Below are positions 8,412 to 16,216 of a DNA stretch of 61,496 nt, piece by piece; positions within the stretch are counted from its first letter, which is position 1, and each line of letters starts with the position of its first letter. The notes below the pieces were generated by a model. That model did not search any database and had not been told where the DNA came from. It saw nothing but the letters and a program-made list of their open reading frames with translations. Origin of the DNA: Verrucomicrobiota bacterium (GTDB lineage: Bacteria > Verrucomicrobiota > Verrucomicrobiia > Verrucomicrobiales > DEV007); assembly GCA_002862135.1 (NCBI GenBank), contig PKCI01000028.1:1-61496 (forward strand). Direction: 5' to 3'. Both the position numbers and the translations under genes were made by a program.

Positions 8412-9590
8412 TCAAGTTCCAGCCTTGTCGATCGTGGCGAAGACCCGGTCGATTTCGGCGTGGGTATTGTAAAAATGTGGGCTAAAACGGATGTAGGGAA
8501 CCCCATCGCGGTCGTGCCGAAAGCTCGCTACGATATCGTTTTCCGTGAGTTTCTCGAATAAAGCAGGCATGGAATTGGGGCGCTCAGGGTGGGTGAATGA
8601 GCTGATTCCGGAGGCATTCGCTCCACTACGCGGGCCGATAATCTTAAAACCTTTAGCATCAAGCCCTTCGAGCAGATGAGACTTCAATTCGAGAAGCCGT
8701 ACGGCCACGTTGTTCACGCCAATCCCTGTCAGTAGGTCCATGGAGGCTTTCATTCCTAGAAGTCCCTGAACATTTAGAACTCCCGGTTCGTAACGGCGTC
8801 CGCCAGGTTCGAAGTCGACGGCGTCTTGGGCGATAAAATTAGGGGACTTGACGTTCCAGGCGCCGATTAAGCTGGGCTCGAGGGTTTCTAAGCGGGATCG
8901 CTTCACATAGAAGAGCCCGGCAGTCATGGGGCCGAGCATCCATTTGTGGGAATCGGCGCTGAGGAAGTCGACTAGTTTCGCGTCGGTAGGAAAAGCCCCG
9001 ACGGTTTGGATCGCGTCTAGACAGAAAAGAATATCCTGTTTGGCGGCCAGTTCGCTGACGGCTTCGACATCGAGGCGATAGCCGCTCAAAAAGTTGTTTG
9101 AGGCGAGCGCCAGCATTCGGGTTTTCGGGCTAATCGCAGCTGCAACGAGTTCGGGAGTGATTTCCCCAACCTTTTCCGGCTTTAGGTAAACGACCTTCAC
9201 CCCTTGCTCTTCCAGCTTCTTCCACGGGTAGACGTTGGCCGGGTAGTCGTCCAGGTAGGTGATGATCTCGTCCCCTTCCTGCCAGTCGATGCCATTTGCG
9301 ACGAGGCTGAGCCCGAGGCTGGTCGGGCCGAGCAGAGCGATTTCGTCAGCGCCGCATTCGAGAAGGCGGGAACCGGACTCGCGGACGCGGTCCATCTGCT
9401 TGAGAAGCACCCGGGAGTAATCGAGCTCACCGGTGGACGAGTCGATGTTGAACTGGTTCATCGCATCGACGGCCACCTGCGGCAAGGCAGTCACCGCGGC
9501 ATGCGCCAGGAAGATGCGGTTGCGACAGGCTGGAAAGGTATCCCGGCGCCAGGCTTCGTCGGCTTCGACGCGTGAAAGGAGATCGCTCAT
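8412..9590 (-). CDS. Class V aminotransferase (cysteine desulfurase-like fold)
   Basis: This 392-residue PLP enzyme belongs to the class V aminotransferase superfamily. The Schiff-base lysine is K216 in SADSHKWMLGP, and D192 in FCLDAIQTVG is the aspartate that contacts the pyridine nitrogen. The SHKW context recalls SufS/Csd-type and kynureninase-like members. However, the conserved active-site cysteine loop of cysteine desulfurases is not evident near the C-terminus, so desulfurase activity is uncertain. Its start lies 6 bases after the stop of the RelE-like gene, so the two may be cotranscribed. Confidence 0.82.
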   Translation of the reverse strand: MSDLLSRVEADEAWRRDTFPACRNRIFLAHAAVTALPQVAVDAMNQFNIDSSTGELDYSRVLLKQMDRVRESGSRLLECGADEIALLGPTSLGLSLVANGIDWQEGDEIITYLDDYPANVYPWKKLEEQGVKVVYLKPEKVGEITPELVAAAISPKTRMLALASNNFLSGYRLDVEAVSELAAKQDILFCLDAIQTVGAFPTDAKLVDFLSADSHKWMLGPMTAGLFYVKRSRLETLEPSLIGAWNVKSPNFIAQDAVDFEPGGRRYEPGVLNVQGLLGMKASMDLLTGIGVNNVAVRLLELKSHLLEGLDAKGFKIIGPRSGANASGISSFTHPERPNSMPALFEKLTENDIVASFRHDRDGVPYIRFSPHFYNTHAEIDRVFATIDKAGT

Positions 9591-9595
9591 TCTGC

Positions 9596-9976
9596 TCAGA
9601 CGTGTCGGGCGCGCTCACCTTCCTCAATCAGTTCCCAAAATTGCTTGGACTGCGCGAGGGTGTCGTCGTCGCCAACCGGGAGCTTCGCTCGGAAGAGGAA
9701 ATCCTGGAAGGTGTTGGCGCTGAGCACCCGGTGCACCACGATAGATGGGTGATCATCGGTGACCTCGAAGTAGATGCGGACGTCGCCAGCGCGGTAGCGG
9801 TAAAGGGTTTTACCGTCGCGATCGATCTGGCCGAAAGGCGCATCAGCGTCGTTGTCTTCGATGCCGTCCAGGTCGTCAGGGCTGACCTTGAATTCATTCA
9901 GCACCGAGAGCTGTTCCAGTGTGGACAACTGGGAAATCTCGGCAGCACTGAGTTCGTTGAAAATGATCTGGAACAC
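9596..9976 (-). CDS. RelE/ParE-like small protein (GTG start)
   Basis: The conserved part (residues 1-126) begins at a GTG at 9976 preceded by a purine-rich GGGGGA. An open frame extends further upstream only by running through the HAD gene in another frame, so that extension is rejected. The core LYRYRAGDVRIYFEV followed by VHRVLSANTFQDFLF is the RelE/StbE-type strand pair seen in type II toxins (R-x-G-D-x-R-I-Y). No antitoxin gene is adjacent: upstream is a HAD phosphatase and downstream an aminotransferase. It is therefore an orphan toxin-like protein, or a housekeeping member of the fold. Confidence 0.6.
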   Translation of the reverse strand: MFQIIFNELSAAEISQLSTLEQLSVLNEFKVSPDDLDGIEDNDADAPFGQIDRDGKTLYRYRAGDVRIYFEVTDDHPSIVVHRVLSANTFQDFLFRAKLPVGDDDTLAQSKQFWELIEEGERARHV

Positions 9977-10091
9977 GTTGTCACTGTTCCCCCGCCGCCG
10001 TTTCGAGACAACGAAAAAGTTGCGGCGTTTTTTAGGTAGAAGGTAAAAGGAGGGGCGAGGTCCCGGCCGACCATTGAGCTTATTTAAAGAC

Positions 10092-10694
10092 TCAAACACC
10101 CAGGCTTCGAGAATCGACAAACACGCTCGCCATGCCGGCGGCGTTAGCAGCGTCGATACCGGCCTGGCCGTCTTCAAAAACGAGACAGTCTTCCGGCGGC
10201 ACTCCCATTTTTTCGGCAGCGAGAAGAAACATGTCAGGAGCAGGTTTGCCATGTTCGACGAGAGCCGGAGTGATGATGATATCAAATAGATCGCGAAGGC
10301 CCGTGGCTTCGAGTGAAGGCTCGACGAGCGAGAGATCACTGCCTGATGCCACTGAAATCTTTCTGCCCTCGGCGTGGAGTTTGTGGGCCAATTCGCCGAC
10401 GCCAGGTACGGGCTTCAGCTTGCCGACGTGTTCGGCATACCATTCGGCCTTGTATTCGTGAACGGCATCAGGACAGATGGCAGCGTCGTAGCGCTCGTTT
10501 AGCTTTGTCACCGTGACACGATCAGGGACGCCGGCCGCAGCATAGAATTCGTCTTCCTCCCAGACCCAGGGCGCCTTATTGTGAACAAAGCTCGCGGTCC
10601 ACGCCTTGTAGTGCAGCGGCATTGAGTGCACCAAAGTGCCGTCACAATCAAAAATGTAACCGGCGAATTCGCGATCGGGCAGGTCGATTGTCAT
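10092..10694 (-). CDS. HAD superfamily phosphatase, beta-phosphoglucomutase / YqaB-like
   Basis: The 200-residue product starts at 10694. The longer frame to 10766 adds residues unlike the family. It has the four HAD motifs: FDCDGTLV with nucleophile D16 and acid D18, SVASGSD (motif II), the lysine in EHGKPAPDMF (motif III), and VFEDGQAGIDAA (motif IV). The alpha-helical cap sits between motifs I and II. The motif IV context resembles YqaB-type fructose-1-phosphate / 6-phosphogluconate phosphatases and beta-phosphoglucomutases. The substrate is unproven. Confidence 0.88.
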   Translation of the reverse strand: MTIDLPDREFAGYIFDCDGTLVHSMPLHYKAWTASFVHNKAPWVWEEDEFYAAAGVPDRVTVTKLNERYDAAICPDAVHEYKAEWYAEHVGKLKPVPGVGELAHKLHAEGRKISVASGSDLSLVEPSLEATGLRDLFDIIITPALVEHGKPAPDMFLLAAEKMGVPPEDCLVFEDGQAGIDAANAAGMASVFVDSRSLGV

Positions 10695-10790
10695 GATCCC
10701 GAACCTGCCGACTTCGCTTGACAACGCAACCAACCTTTTTGATCGATGGCATGAAACCCGTGTCAATCAGGACTCTGCAGGAGCCGCTTC

Positions 10791-11285
10791 CTAGGTCTCT
10801 TTGACGGAGGATTCTGCGGGGAGAGCGTCGACGACTGCGCCGTCGGTGGAGCCGGCTTTGAAGAATTTCTTAAACATCCGGCGCGGGAAACTCTTGCCGG
10901 CTTCTTCGGCTTCGATTTCGCCGAGAGCGGCATCTTTGGCTTTCTCCCAGGCCTGGGCAAAGCCGGGGGCATGCAAGACCATGGACTTCTCGGCGCGAAC
11001 ATAGATTTCCAATTCACGTTCCAGTGATTGAATGCTGTCCTGAGCGCGACCTGAGTTGATCTTGAGGCGCAGGTTCTCGTTTTCCTCTCTAAGGCCGTCG
11101 ATCTTCTTTTTCATCTCAGCCATGTTTTCGGCTTCGATCTCCAGTTTGTCGGAAAGGTGAGCCTTAAGACGCTTGTGCTCGCGCTTGGTCGTGAAATGAG
11201 AGGATAGCGAAAGGAAGTAAAGAACTGCGATCAGGACACAGCCCCAAAAGAAAGGATTCGTAACGAGAGTCTTGAGTGTTTCCAT
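10791..11285 (-). CDS. Membrane-anchored coiled-coil protein, function unknown
   Basis: A 164-residue protein with one N-terminal transmembrane helix (about residues 11-28, NPFFWGCVLIAVLYFLSL). A charged heptad-rich region follows (about residues 35-95), predicted as a coiled coil. After that comes a segment with LHAPGFAQAWEKAKDAALGEI and a basic patch RRMFKKFFK. The topology suggests a cytoplasmic coiled coil tethered to the inner membrane. I do not recognise the family. It is divergent from the gbsR-like gene, with the inverted repeat at 11377-11396 in the shared upstream region. Confidence 0.65.
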   Translation of the reverse strand: METLKTLVTNPFFWGCVLIAVLYFLSLSSHFTTKREHKRLKAHLSDKLEIEAENMAEMKKKIDGLREENENLRLKINSGRAQDSIQSLERELEIYVRAEKSMVLHAPGFAQAWEKAKDAALGEIEAEEAGKSFPRRMFKKFFKAGSTDGAVVDALPAESSVKET

Positions 11286-11376
11286 CTGTGGAAACTATAA
11301 GGGAGGCTTTCATAACCGTAAACCCGGGATATGGGAACGAATTTGAAATTTTCCCCTTGCGAAATTTATTTCATAG

Positions 11377-11396
11377 ATTTCTGTAAAGACAGAAAT
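11377..11396. promoter_or_regulatory. Perfect inverted repeat, probable operator of the GbsR-type regulator
   Basis: ATTTCTGT-AAAG-ACAGAAAT is a perfect 8-bp dyad ending 7 bases before the regulator's ATG. A second smaller dyad, GAAAT-TT-ATTTC, lies at 11361-11372. Position directly before a winged-helix repressor gene fits autoregulation. The ribosome-binding site AAGG follows at 11397-11400, so a bound protein or an RNA hairpin would block it. Confidence 0.6.
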
Positions 11397-11403
11397 AAGG
11401 AAA

Positions 11404-11943
11404 ATGATAGGGTTGCCTCCATTCGCTCAAAATTTCATCCTACACTGGGGAGAGATGGGCACGAAGTGGGGCATCAATCGGACAGTAGCGCAAATTCATG
11501 CGCTGCTTTTTATCTCTGAAGAGCCTCTCAATGCCGAAGGCATCTGCAACCGCCTTGGGGTGGCCCGCTCGAATGTGAGCAACAGCCTCAAGGAACTTCA
11601 GAACTGGGGTATTGTGAACGTGGTGCATCTTCCCGGCGATCGAAGGGATCACTTTGAAAGTGTGAAGGACGTTTACGAGTTGTTCCGTATCATCGCCACG
11701 GAGCGCAAGCGTCGGGAGATTGACCCGACATTGCGGAACCTTCGCAAGAGCGCCGACGAGGCAGGGGAACCGAATAACCCTGCCGATGCATATGCGAAGG
11801 GCCAACTCGAAGATCTGCTCGGGTTCTTTGAGATGATCAGCGACTTTTACGAGAAGATGGACCGGATGCCGACAAAGTCCGCTGTGAAGATATTTCGAAT
11901 GGGCGACAAGATCGCCAAAACCCTGGGCGTCATTACCAAATAG
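11404..11943 (+). CDS. GbsR/MarR family transcriptional regulator
   Basis: The 179-residue protein has a winged-helix domain at about residues 20-75. The recognition helix lies in EGICNRLGVARSNVSNSLKELQNWG, and the wing VVHLPGDRRDHFE is typical of GbsR-type regulators. The C-terminal helices probably form the dimer and ligand part. It heads a run of same-strand genes (DCC protein, TIGR01777 epimerase, small membrane gene), a combination seen in PVC bacteria. It may control them and itself through the inverted repeat next to its start. The ligand is unknown. Confidence 0.88.
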   Translation: MIGLPPFAQNFILHWGEMGTKWGINRTVAQIHALLFISEEPLNAEGICNRLGVARSNVSNSLKELQNWGIVNVVHLPGDRRDHFESVKDVYELFRIIATERKRREIDPTLRNLRKSADEAGEPNNPADAYAKGQLEDLLGFFEMISDFYEKMDRMPTKSAVKIFRMGDKIAKTLGVITK

Positions 11944-11986
11944 AACCCCTCTTTAAATTTTCCCCTAAATTACTCTTTTAACAAAA

Positions 11987-12346
11987 ATGAAGAAGCCACG
12001 AACCGAAGCTTCAGCAAAAGCCTTACGGGGAACCCTGTTCTATGACGGCACCTGTGGACTTTGCGTTGGGAGCGTGAATCGTCTCCGACCCCATTTCGGC
12101 CGGCTTGGTGTAGCGTCTGAACCCTTTTCCAACGGGGCAGCTGAGTTTGAAATGAAACTGCGATGGGAAGATGGTAGTCTTCGCGGCGGAGGTGACGTGA
12201 TCTTTTTTCTCGCCCGACGTATGTGGTGGTCGGCTCCGCTGGGCTGTCTGGGGTGGGTTCCGGGATGCCGCTGGCTGGTCGGAAAGTTATACGACGTGGT
12301 AGCCAGCAGGCGCCGCTTTCTCGGTGACGGCGCTTGTCAGATATAG
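11987..12346 (+). CDS. DCC family thiol-disulfide oxidoreductase-like protein (DUF393)
   Basis: A 119-residue DUF393 protein. The motif LFYDGTCGLCVGSVNRL near residue 15 holds the DGxCxxC redox pair (family consensus DGVCNLC) and the C-terminal part is hydrophobic and tryptophan-rich. These proteins have a thioredoxin-like fold and a proposed disulfide-exchange role, not proven. Its end overlaps the open frame of the following epimerase gene, consistent with one operon. Confidence 0.85.
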   Translation: MKKPRTEASAKALRGTLFYDGTCGLCVGSVNRLRPHFGRLGVASEPFSNGAAEFEMKLRWEDGSLRGGGDVIFFLARRMWWSAPLGCLGWVPGCRWLVGKLYDVVASRRRFLGDGACQI

Positions 12347-12365
12347 CCTGAACGGCATTTACATC

Positions 12366-13337
12366 ATGAAGGAAAGGGAGAAGAAAAGAATCGTAATTGC
12401 CGGCGGTAGCGGCTTCCTCGGGATGCACCTTGCCGGGACGTTGGTGCGACGCGGTTATGACGTGGTTGTCTTGACGCGAAATCCTGATCGCTACGCGGGA
12501 CGTGGTCGGGCACTGCTGTGGGATGGACGCACTGTGGCGGATCACTGGGTGCGGGAACTCGAGGGCGCCCATGCCGTCGTCAACCTCACTGGCAAACGTG
12601 TGAACTGCCGCATGACCAAAGCCAATCGCGCCCGGATCAAGCGCAGCCGAGTCGATTCTGTTCGTGTGCTAGGCGATGCATTGAGAAAGGTCTATCACGT
12701 TCCTAAGGTGTGGGTTCAGGGGAGCAGCCTTGCGATCTACGGTGACGCCGGAAACCGCGTGTGTGACGAGGCAGCTTTCATTCCTAACGAATACCCTACC
12801 GATGTTTGCCTCGCGTGGGAGGAAGCGCTTGGGAGCGCGATCCGCCCCGAGATGAGATGGAGCGTCTTGAGAATAGGCTTTGTGTTAGGTTCTGATGGCG
12901 GCGCTTTGCCGGCGCTGGCCAACCTTGCCCGAATTGGGTTTGGAGGCGCGATCGGTCGAGGCAGCCAGTGGGTCAGCTGGATTCACATCAAGGACATGAT
13001 GCGCCTCTTTGTCGAGGCGATCGAGAACCCGGCAGTGCATGGAATTTACAATGCAACCGGCCTGCAGCCGGTCCCTAATCACGAGTTCATGGAAACGCTG
13101 CGTGATACACTTGGTCTACCCGTGGGACTTCCAACGCCAACCTGGATGATGAAAGCCGCTGCGCCGGTGATTGGGGCTGATCCTGATCTCGCATTGAACG
13201 GTCGTCGTGGCTTACCTGTCCGAATCAATGGACTCGGATTCACCTTTCGCTTTCACGAACTGGCCGATGCCTTGGAGGACCTCTTGATGCCAACCGTTGC
13301 AGCGAGGCCGAAACTTCGGAAGGAGTTGGCGGCATGA
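12366..13337 (+). CDS. TIGR01777 family NAD(P)-dependent epimerase
   Basis: From the ATG at 12366 the protein has 323 residues. An in-frame start at 12324 would add an unrelated leader that overlaps the DUF393 gene. KRIVIAGGSGFLGMHLAG is the nucleotide-binding Rossmann loop. VVNLTGKRVNCRMTKANR and WVQGSSLAIYGD are characteristic of TIGR01777/SDR39U1 proteins, in place of the usual YxxxK. The C-terminal DUF1731-like part carries NHEFMETL and LPTPTWMMKA. The family is an extended short-chain dehydrogenase of unknown substrate. Confidence 0.9.
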   Translation: MKEREKKRIVIAGGSGFLGMHLAGTLVRRGYDVVVLTRNPDRYAGRGRALLWDGRTVADHWVRELEGAHAVVNLTGKRVNCRMTKANRARIKRSRVDSVRVLGDALRKVYHVPKVWVQGSSLAIYGDAGNRVCDEAAFIPNEYPTDVCLAWEEALGSAIRPEMRWSVLRIGFVLGSDGGALPALANLARIGFGGAIGRGSQWVSWIHIKDMMRLFVEAIENPAVHGIYNATGLQPVPNHEFMETLRDTLGLPVGLPTPTWMMKAAAPVIGADPDLALNGRRGLPVRINGLGFTFRFHELADALEDLLMPTVAARPKLRKELAA

Positions 13338-13774
13338 AGGGAAGAAATGCTCTCGATCCTCGGCGGAACCTGAGTACTGCCTGGACAAAGAGCTTGCCGT
13401 TGGCGTTGCTAATTCCCGTCGCGATCTGGGTGCTGATGATGATCGGTGCGGTGCTGATCGACAAGAGTGAATTGGGGGGCGCCTTCGCGTTCTTATTTAT
13501 CTACATTTTCTACTCAGTTCCGATCCACCTAATCTTGTGAGCTTTGGTGGGATTGCTGATCTTTATCTGCGGAGGAAAGGAAAAGGGACGATAGCTCTGG
13601 AGGTGGCCGTTTGCTCTGGCCCGTGATCCGGTGGCCGGAATTGTCCTTTCGCTAGTGGTCGCCTCTTTCATTCACGGCCGGGATACCTTTCTCCCTGAGG
13701 TGGTGAGCTGGATGATCGTCCTTGGCGTCTACGGATTGATTTCGGTTTTTTCGGCTAGTAGGCAGCACCCCTGA
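13334..13774 (+). pseudogene. Small membrane protein gene interrupted by two in-frame stops
   Basis: The ATG at 13334 overlaps the epimerase stop by four bases. The first 68 codons encode two hydrophobic helices and end at TGA (13538-13540). The same frame then continues ALVGLLIFICGG to a TAG (13592-13594). It then runs through another hydrophobic stretch, PVAGIVLSLVVASF and VVSWMIVLGVYGLISV, to a final TGA at 13772. The intact hydrophobic pattern in a single frame indicates one ancestral membrane protein of about 146 residues broken by two point mutations. The family was not recognised. The first 68 residues might still be made. Confidence 0.65.
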
Positions 13775-14038
13775 AAAACTCAAAACTTATCAATCCATTT
13801 CTTGTAGAGACAAGTCTGCTCGATCCACCGGGGAGGGCTTGACGAAAACTTTGAGGCTGGTGATTGGGCATCACGCTCACGGTGTGATGGGTTTTCAGAT
13901 AGGCCGACCTGATCGAGCCTGCAGCAATACCGAGATCCAAGGGAATTAATCGTTTTCGGGATTTGATTAAATTCGACTCATCGCAATTCGACAGTCTATT
14001 CATTTGCATGGGTGCTAATTCTGCTGATAGATGCCGCA
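13775..14038. other. Non-coding spacer upstream of zwf
   Basis: No gene seen. It holds a short dyad, CATCAC/GTGATG, around 13868-13887 and an AT-richer segment at 13945-14010 that could contain the zwf promoter. I cannot pick out convincing -35/-10 boxes. Confidence 0.4.
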
Positions 14039-15574
14039 ATGGAAGACAACCCTTTTCGAGAGGCCGATCTTAGTCTGCGCAATCACCCGGAGCCCTGCAT
14101 TGTCGTGATTTTCGGCGCCACCGGCGATTTGACACACCGTAAACTGATTCCGGCTCTGTATAATCTCGCCGCTGACGGCGACCTGCCGGCGGGCTTGCGA
14201 GTCGTCGGCTTCGCCCGTCGCGAAAAGTCCGATGACGTCTTCCGTGAAGGCCTTGAAGAGTTGAACAAGGAGGTTTCCCGCCAGGGTCATGACGAAGACC
14301 TTTGGAAGCAGTTTTCCCAGAGTATCAACTACCACCAGAGCACCTTCACTGATGAAGAAGGCTATGCGGAGCTCAAGAAAAAGCTCGATGCCATGGAAAA
14401 GGACGGTGCCAGCCCGAACCGGCTGTATTATCTCGCTTCGGCGCCCGAGTTCTTTGACGACATTCTGCTCAACCTCAAGAAAGCCAGTCTTAACGAGTCA
14501 GACACCGGATGGTGCCGCGCCGTGGTGGAGAAGCCTTTCGGCACCGATCTCGCCACCGCCCAGCACCTCAACGAAGTGGTGAACGAGGTGTTCCCAGAGA
14601 AAGAAACTTACCGAATTGATCACTACCTCGGGAAAGAGACGGCGCAGAACATCATGGTATTGCGCTTCGCGAACCATCTTTTCGAGGTGCTATGGAACAA
14701 CCGTTTTATCGATCATGTCCAGATCACCTGTGCCGAGCATCTCGGCATGGAAGGTGGACGCGGCGGTTACTACGATAAGTCGGGCGCCATGCGCGACATG
14801 ATTCAAAACCACTTGCTCCAGCTGCTTAGTCTCATCGCGATGGAGCCGCCATCAGACCTGTCTGCCGACGGAGTGCGTGATGAAAAGGTAAAAGTGCTCA
14901 AGTCGCTTCGTCATTTTGATAGCCCGGATGATGTCGCCAAGAGCGTGGTCCGCGCGCAATACACCGCAGGCACGGTGAATGGCGAAGAGGTGGTCGGTTA
15001 CCGCCGTGAAGACCGCATCAATCCAGGTTCCATGACCGAGAGTTACGTTGGCATGAAGATCATGATCGACAACTGGCGCTGGGAAGGCGTTCCTTTCTAC
15101 GTCCGCATGGGCAAGCGCCTGCCGAAGAAAGGCACTGAGATTTCGATTCACTACAAGCAGGCACCTAACGTGCTCTTCAACGCCGCTGTGGGTGCGGAAG
15201 CAATGCCGGGAAACGTACTGGTGATTCGCATTCAGCCCAACGAAGGAATTTCCCTCGGGATGCGCTCCAAGCGTCCCGGCCCGGCAGCGACGCTGCAGCC
15301 GGTGAAGATGGACTTTAACTACCAGACCAGTTTCGGCAAGAGCAGCCCGGAGGCATACGAGCGTCTCCTGCTCGATGCGATGGCCGGCGATGCCACCCTC
15401 TTTGCCCGTGCCGATGAGGTGGAAACCGCCTGGAAGTATGTCGACCAGATTGAGGACGCCTGGCACAAGTCCACCAATCCGCCCAAGATGGCCGAATACC
15501 CGGCCGGTTCTTGGGGGCCCAAAGAGGCAGACGAACTGCTCGAGCACGACGGCCACAACTGGCGAAGGCTTTAG
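14039..15574 (+). CDS. zwf: Glucose-6-phosphate 1-dehydrogenase
   Basis: This enzyme oxidises glucose 6-phosphate to 6-phosphogluconolactone with NADP, the entry to the oxidative pentose phosphate pathway. The start at 14039 (MEDNPFRE) gives 511 residues. The in-frame codon at 14012 is unlike the family. IFGATGDLTHRKLIPALY is the nucleotide-binding loop. RIDHYLGKETAQN near residue 200 is the active-site signature with its catalytic histidine. The C-terminal GYEPAGSW-equivalent here reads AEYPAGSWGP. It is followed by inverted repeats before the convergent DUF4870 gene. Confidence 0.97.
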   Translation: MEDNPFREADLSLRNHPEPCIVVIFGATGDLTHRKLIPALYNLAADGDLPAGLRVVGFARREKSDDVFREGLEELNKEVSRQGHDEDLWKQFSQSINYHQSTFTDEEGYAELKKKLDAMEKDGASPNRLYYLASAPEFFDDILLNLKKASLNESDTGWCRAVVEKPFGTDLATAQHLNEVVNEVFPEKETYRIDHYLGKETAQNIMVLRFANHLFEVLWNNRFIDHVQITCAEHLGMEGGRGGYYDKSGAMRDMIQNHLLQLLSLIAMEPPSDLSADGVRDEKVKVLKSLRHFDSPDDVAKSVVRAQYTAGTVNGEEVVGYRREDRINPGSMTESYVGMKIMIDNWRWEGVPFYVRMGKRLPKKGTEISIHYKQAPNVLFNAAVGAEAMPGNVLVIRIQPNEGISLGMRSKRPGPAATLQPVKMDFNYQTSFGKSSPEAYERLLLDAMAGDATLFARADEVETAWKYVDQIEDAWHKSTNPPKMAEYPAGSWGPKEADELLEHDGHNWRRL

Positions 15575-15597
15575 GAGTCACGGTTCATCTGGCACAA

Positions 15598-15641
15598 GTC
15601 ACGAGGCGAACACCCGTGACTGCTGACGTGTGACTCGTGAC
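15598..15641. terminator. Inverted-repeat cluster between convergent zwf and DUF4870 genes
   Basis: GTCACGAG (15598-15605) pairs with CTCGTGAC (15634-15641), and further GTCAC/GTGAC copies lie inside and just before (15577-15630). A bidirectional transcription stop is plausible from position. There is no T-run on either strand, so a Rho-independent terminator is not demonstrated. Confidence 0.35.
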
Positions 15642-15657
15642 GGGGCGCGGGGGGTGC

Positions 15658-16101
15658 CTACTTGATCATCCGGAAGGTGAGGGGATAGAGGTAGTCTTCG
15701 CCATTGCTGGCGGCGACGGCGGCGATAATGGTATAGACCAGGCCGCTGATAGCTGCGGCAAAAAAGGTCACGAAACCGATTCCCACGAGCAGGGTCAGCG
15801 GGACGGAAATCACCTGAACGATGAGCACCGAGAGCTGAAAGTTGAGGGCCTCTTTGCCGGCGAGATCGACCTTGGCGAATTCATCCTTCTTCAGCAGCCA
15901 GCAAACGAGCGGCCCGACGAATGAAGGGATGCCAATGGCGCTGCAGAGCCCAGAAAGGTGAGTGATCATGGCCCAGTCCTTCTCCTGCTTGGCGGGATCG
16001 GAGGGCAGGTTTGCATAGGGATCGTCCGTCGGTGTCGGCGGGGTTTCGGGAATTTCAGGCGGATCAGGAGTCAACTCAGGAGAAGTATTCTCTTTGCTCA
16101 T
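15658..16101 (-). CDS. DUF4870 domain-containing membrane protein
   Basis: The start at 16101 gives 147 residues. A longer in-frame opening to 16413 is antisense to the NagZ-like gene and is rejected. The N-terminal 40 residues are rich in Pro, Thr and Glu. The DUF4870/Tic20-like part follows: DWAMITHLSGLCSAIGI, then VGPLVCWLLKKDEFAKVDLAGKEALNFQ and two hydrophobic helices. The family is a small predicted inner-membrane protein of unknown role. Confidence 0.85.
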   Translation of the reverse strand: MSKENTSPELTPDPPEIPETPPTPTDDPYANLPSDPAKQEKDWAMITHLSGLCSAIGIPSFVGPLVCWLLKKDEFAKVDLAGKEALNFQLSVLIVQVISVPLTLLVGIGFVTFFAAAISGLVYTIIAAVAASNGEDYLYPLTFRMIK

Positions 16102-16216
16102 GAATCCCAGTTTAGGGGAATTCGCGTCGAAAAGAACCACAAGAATGCGGAAGTTTTGGAATGCGAGGACGCCGAAAAGCATTGAGGAACGCGGGGTTTC
16201 CGGTTTACTGGACGTC

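Noticed and set aside
9977..10339. Long N-terminal extension of the RelE-like protein
   Set aside because: The open frame upstream of the GTG runs antisense-frame through the HAD gene and spacer and has no protein-like composition.
13538..13540. TGA as a third selenocysteine codon
   Set aside because: It falls in a hydrophobic helix with no nearby Cys or redox motif, and a TAG follows 51 bases later in the same frame.
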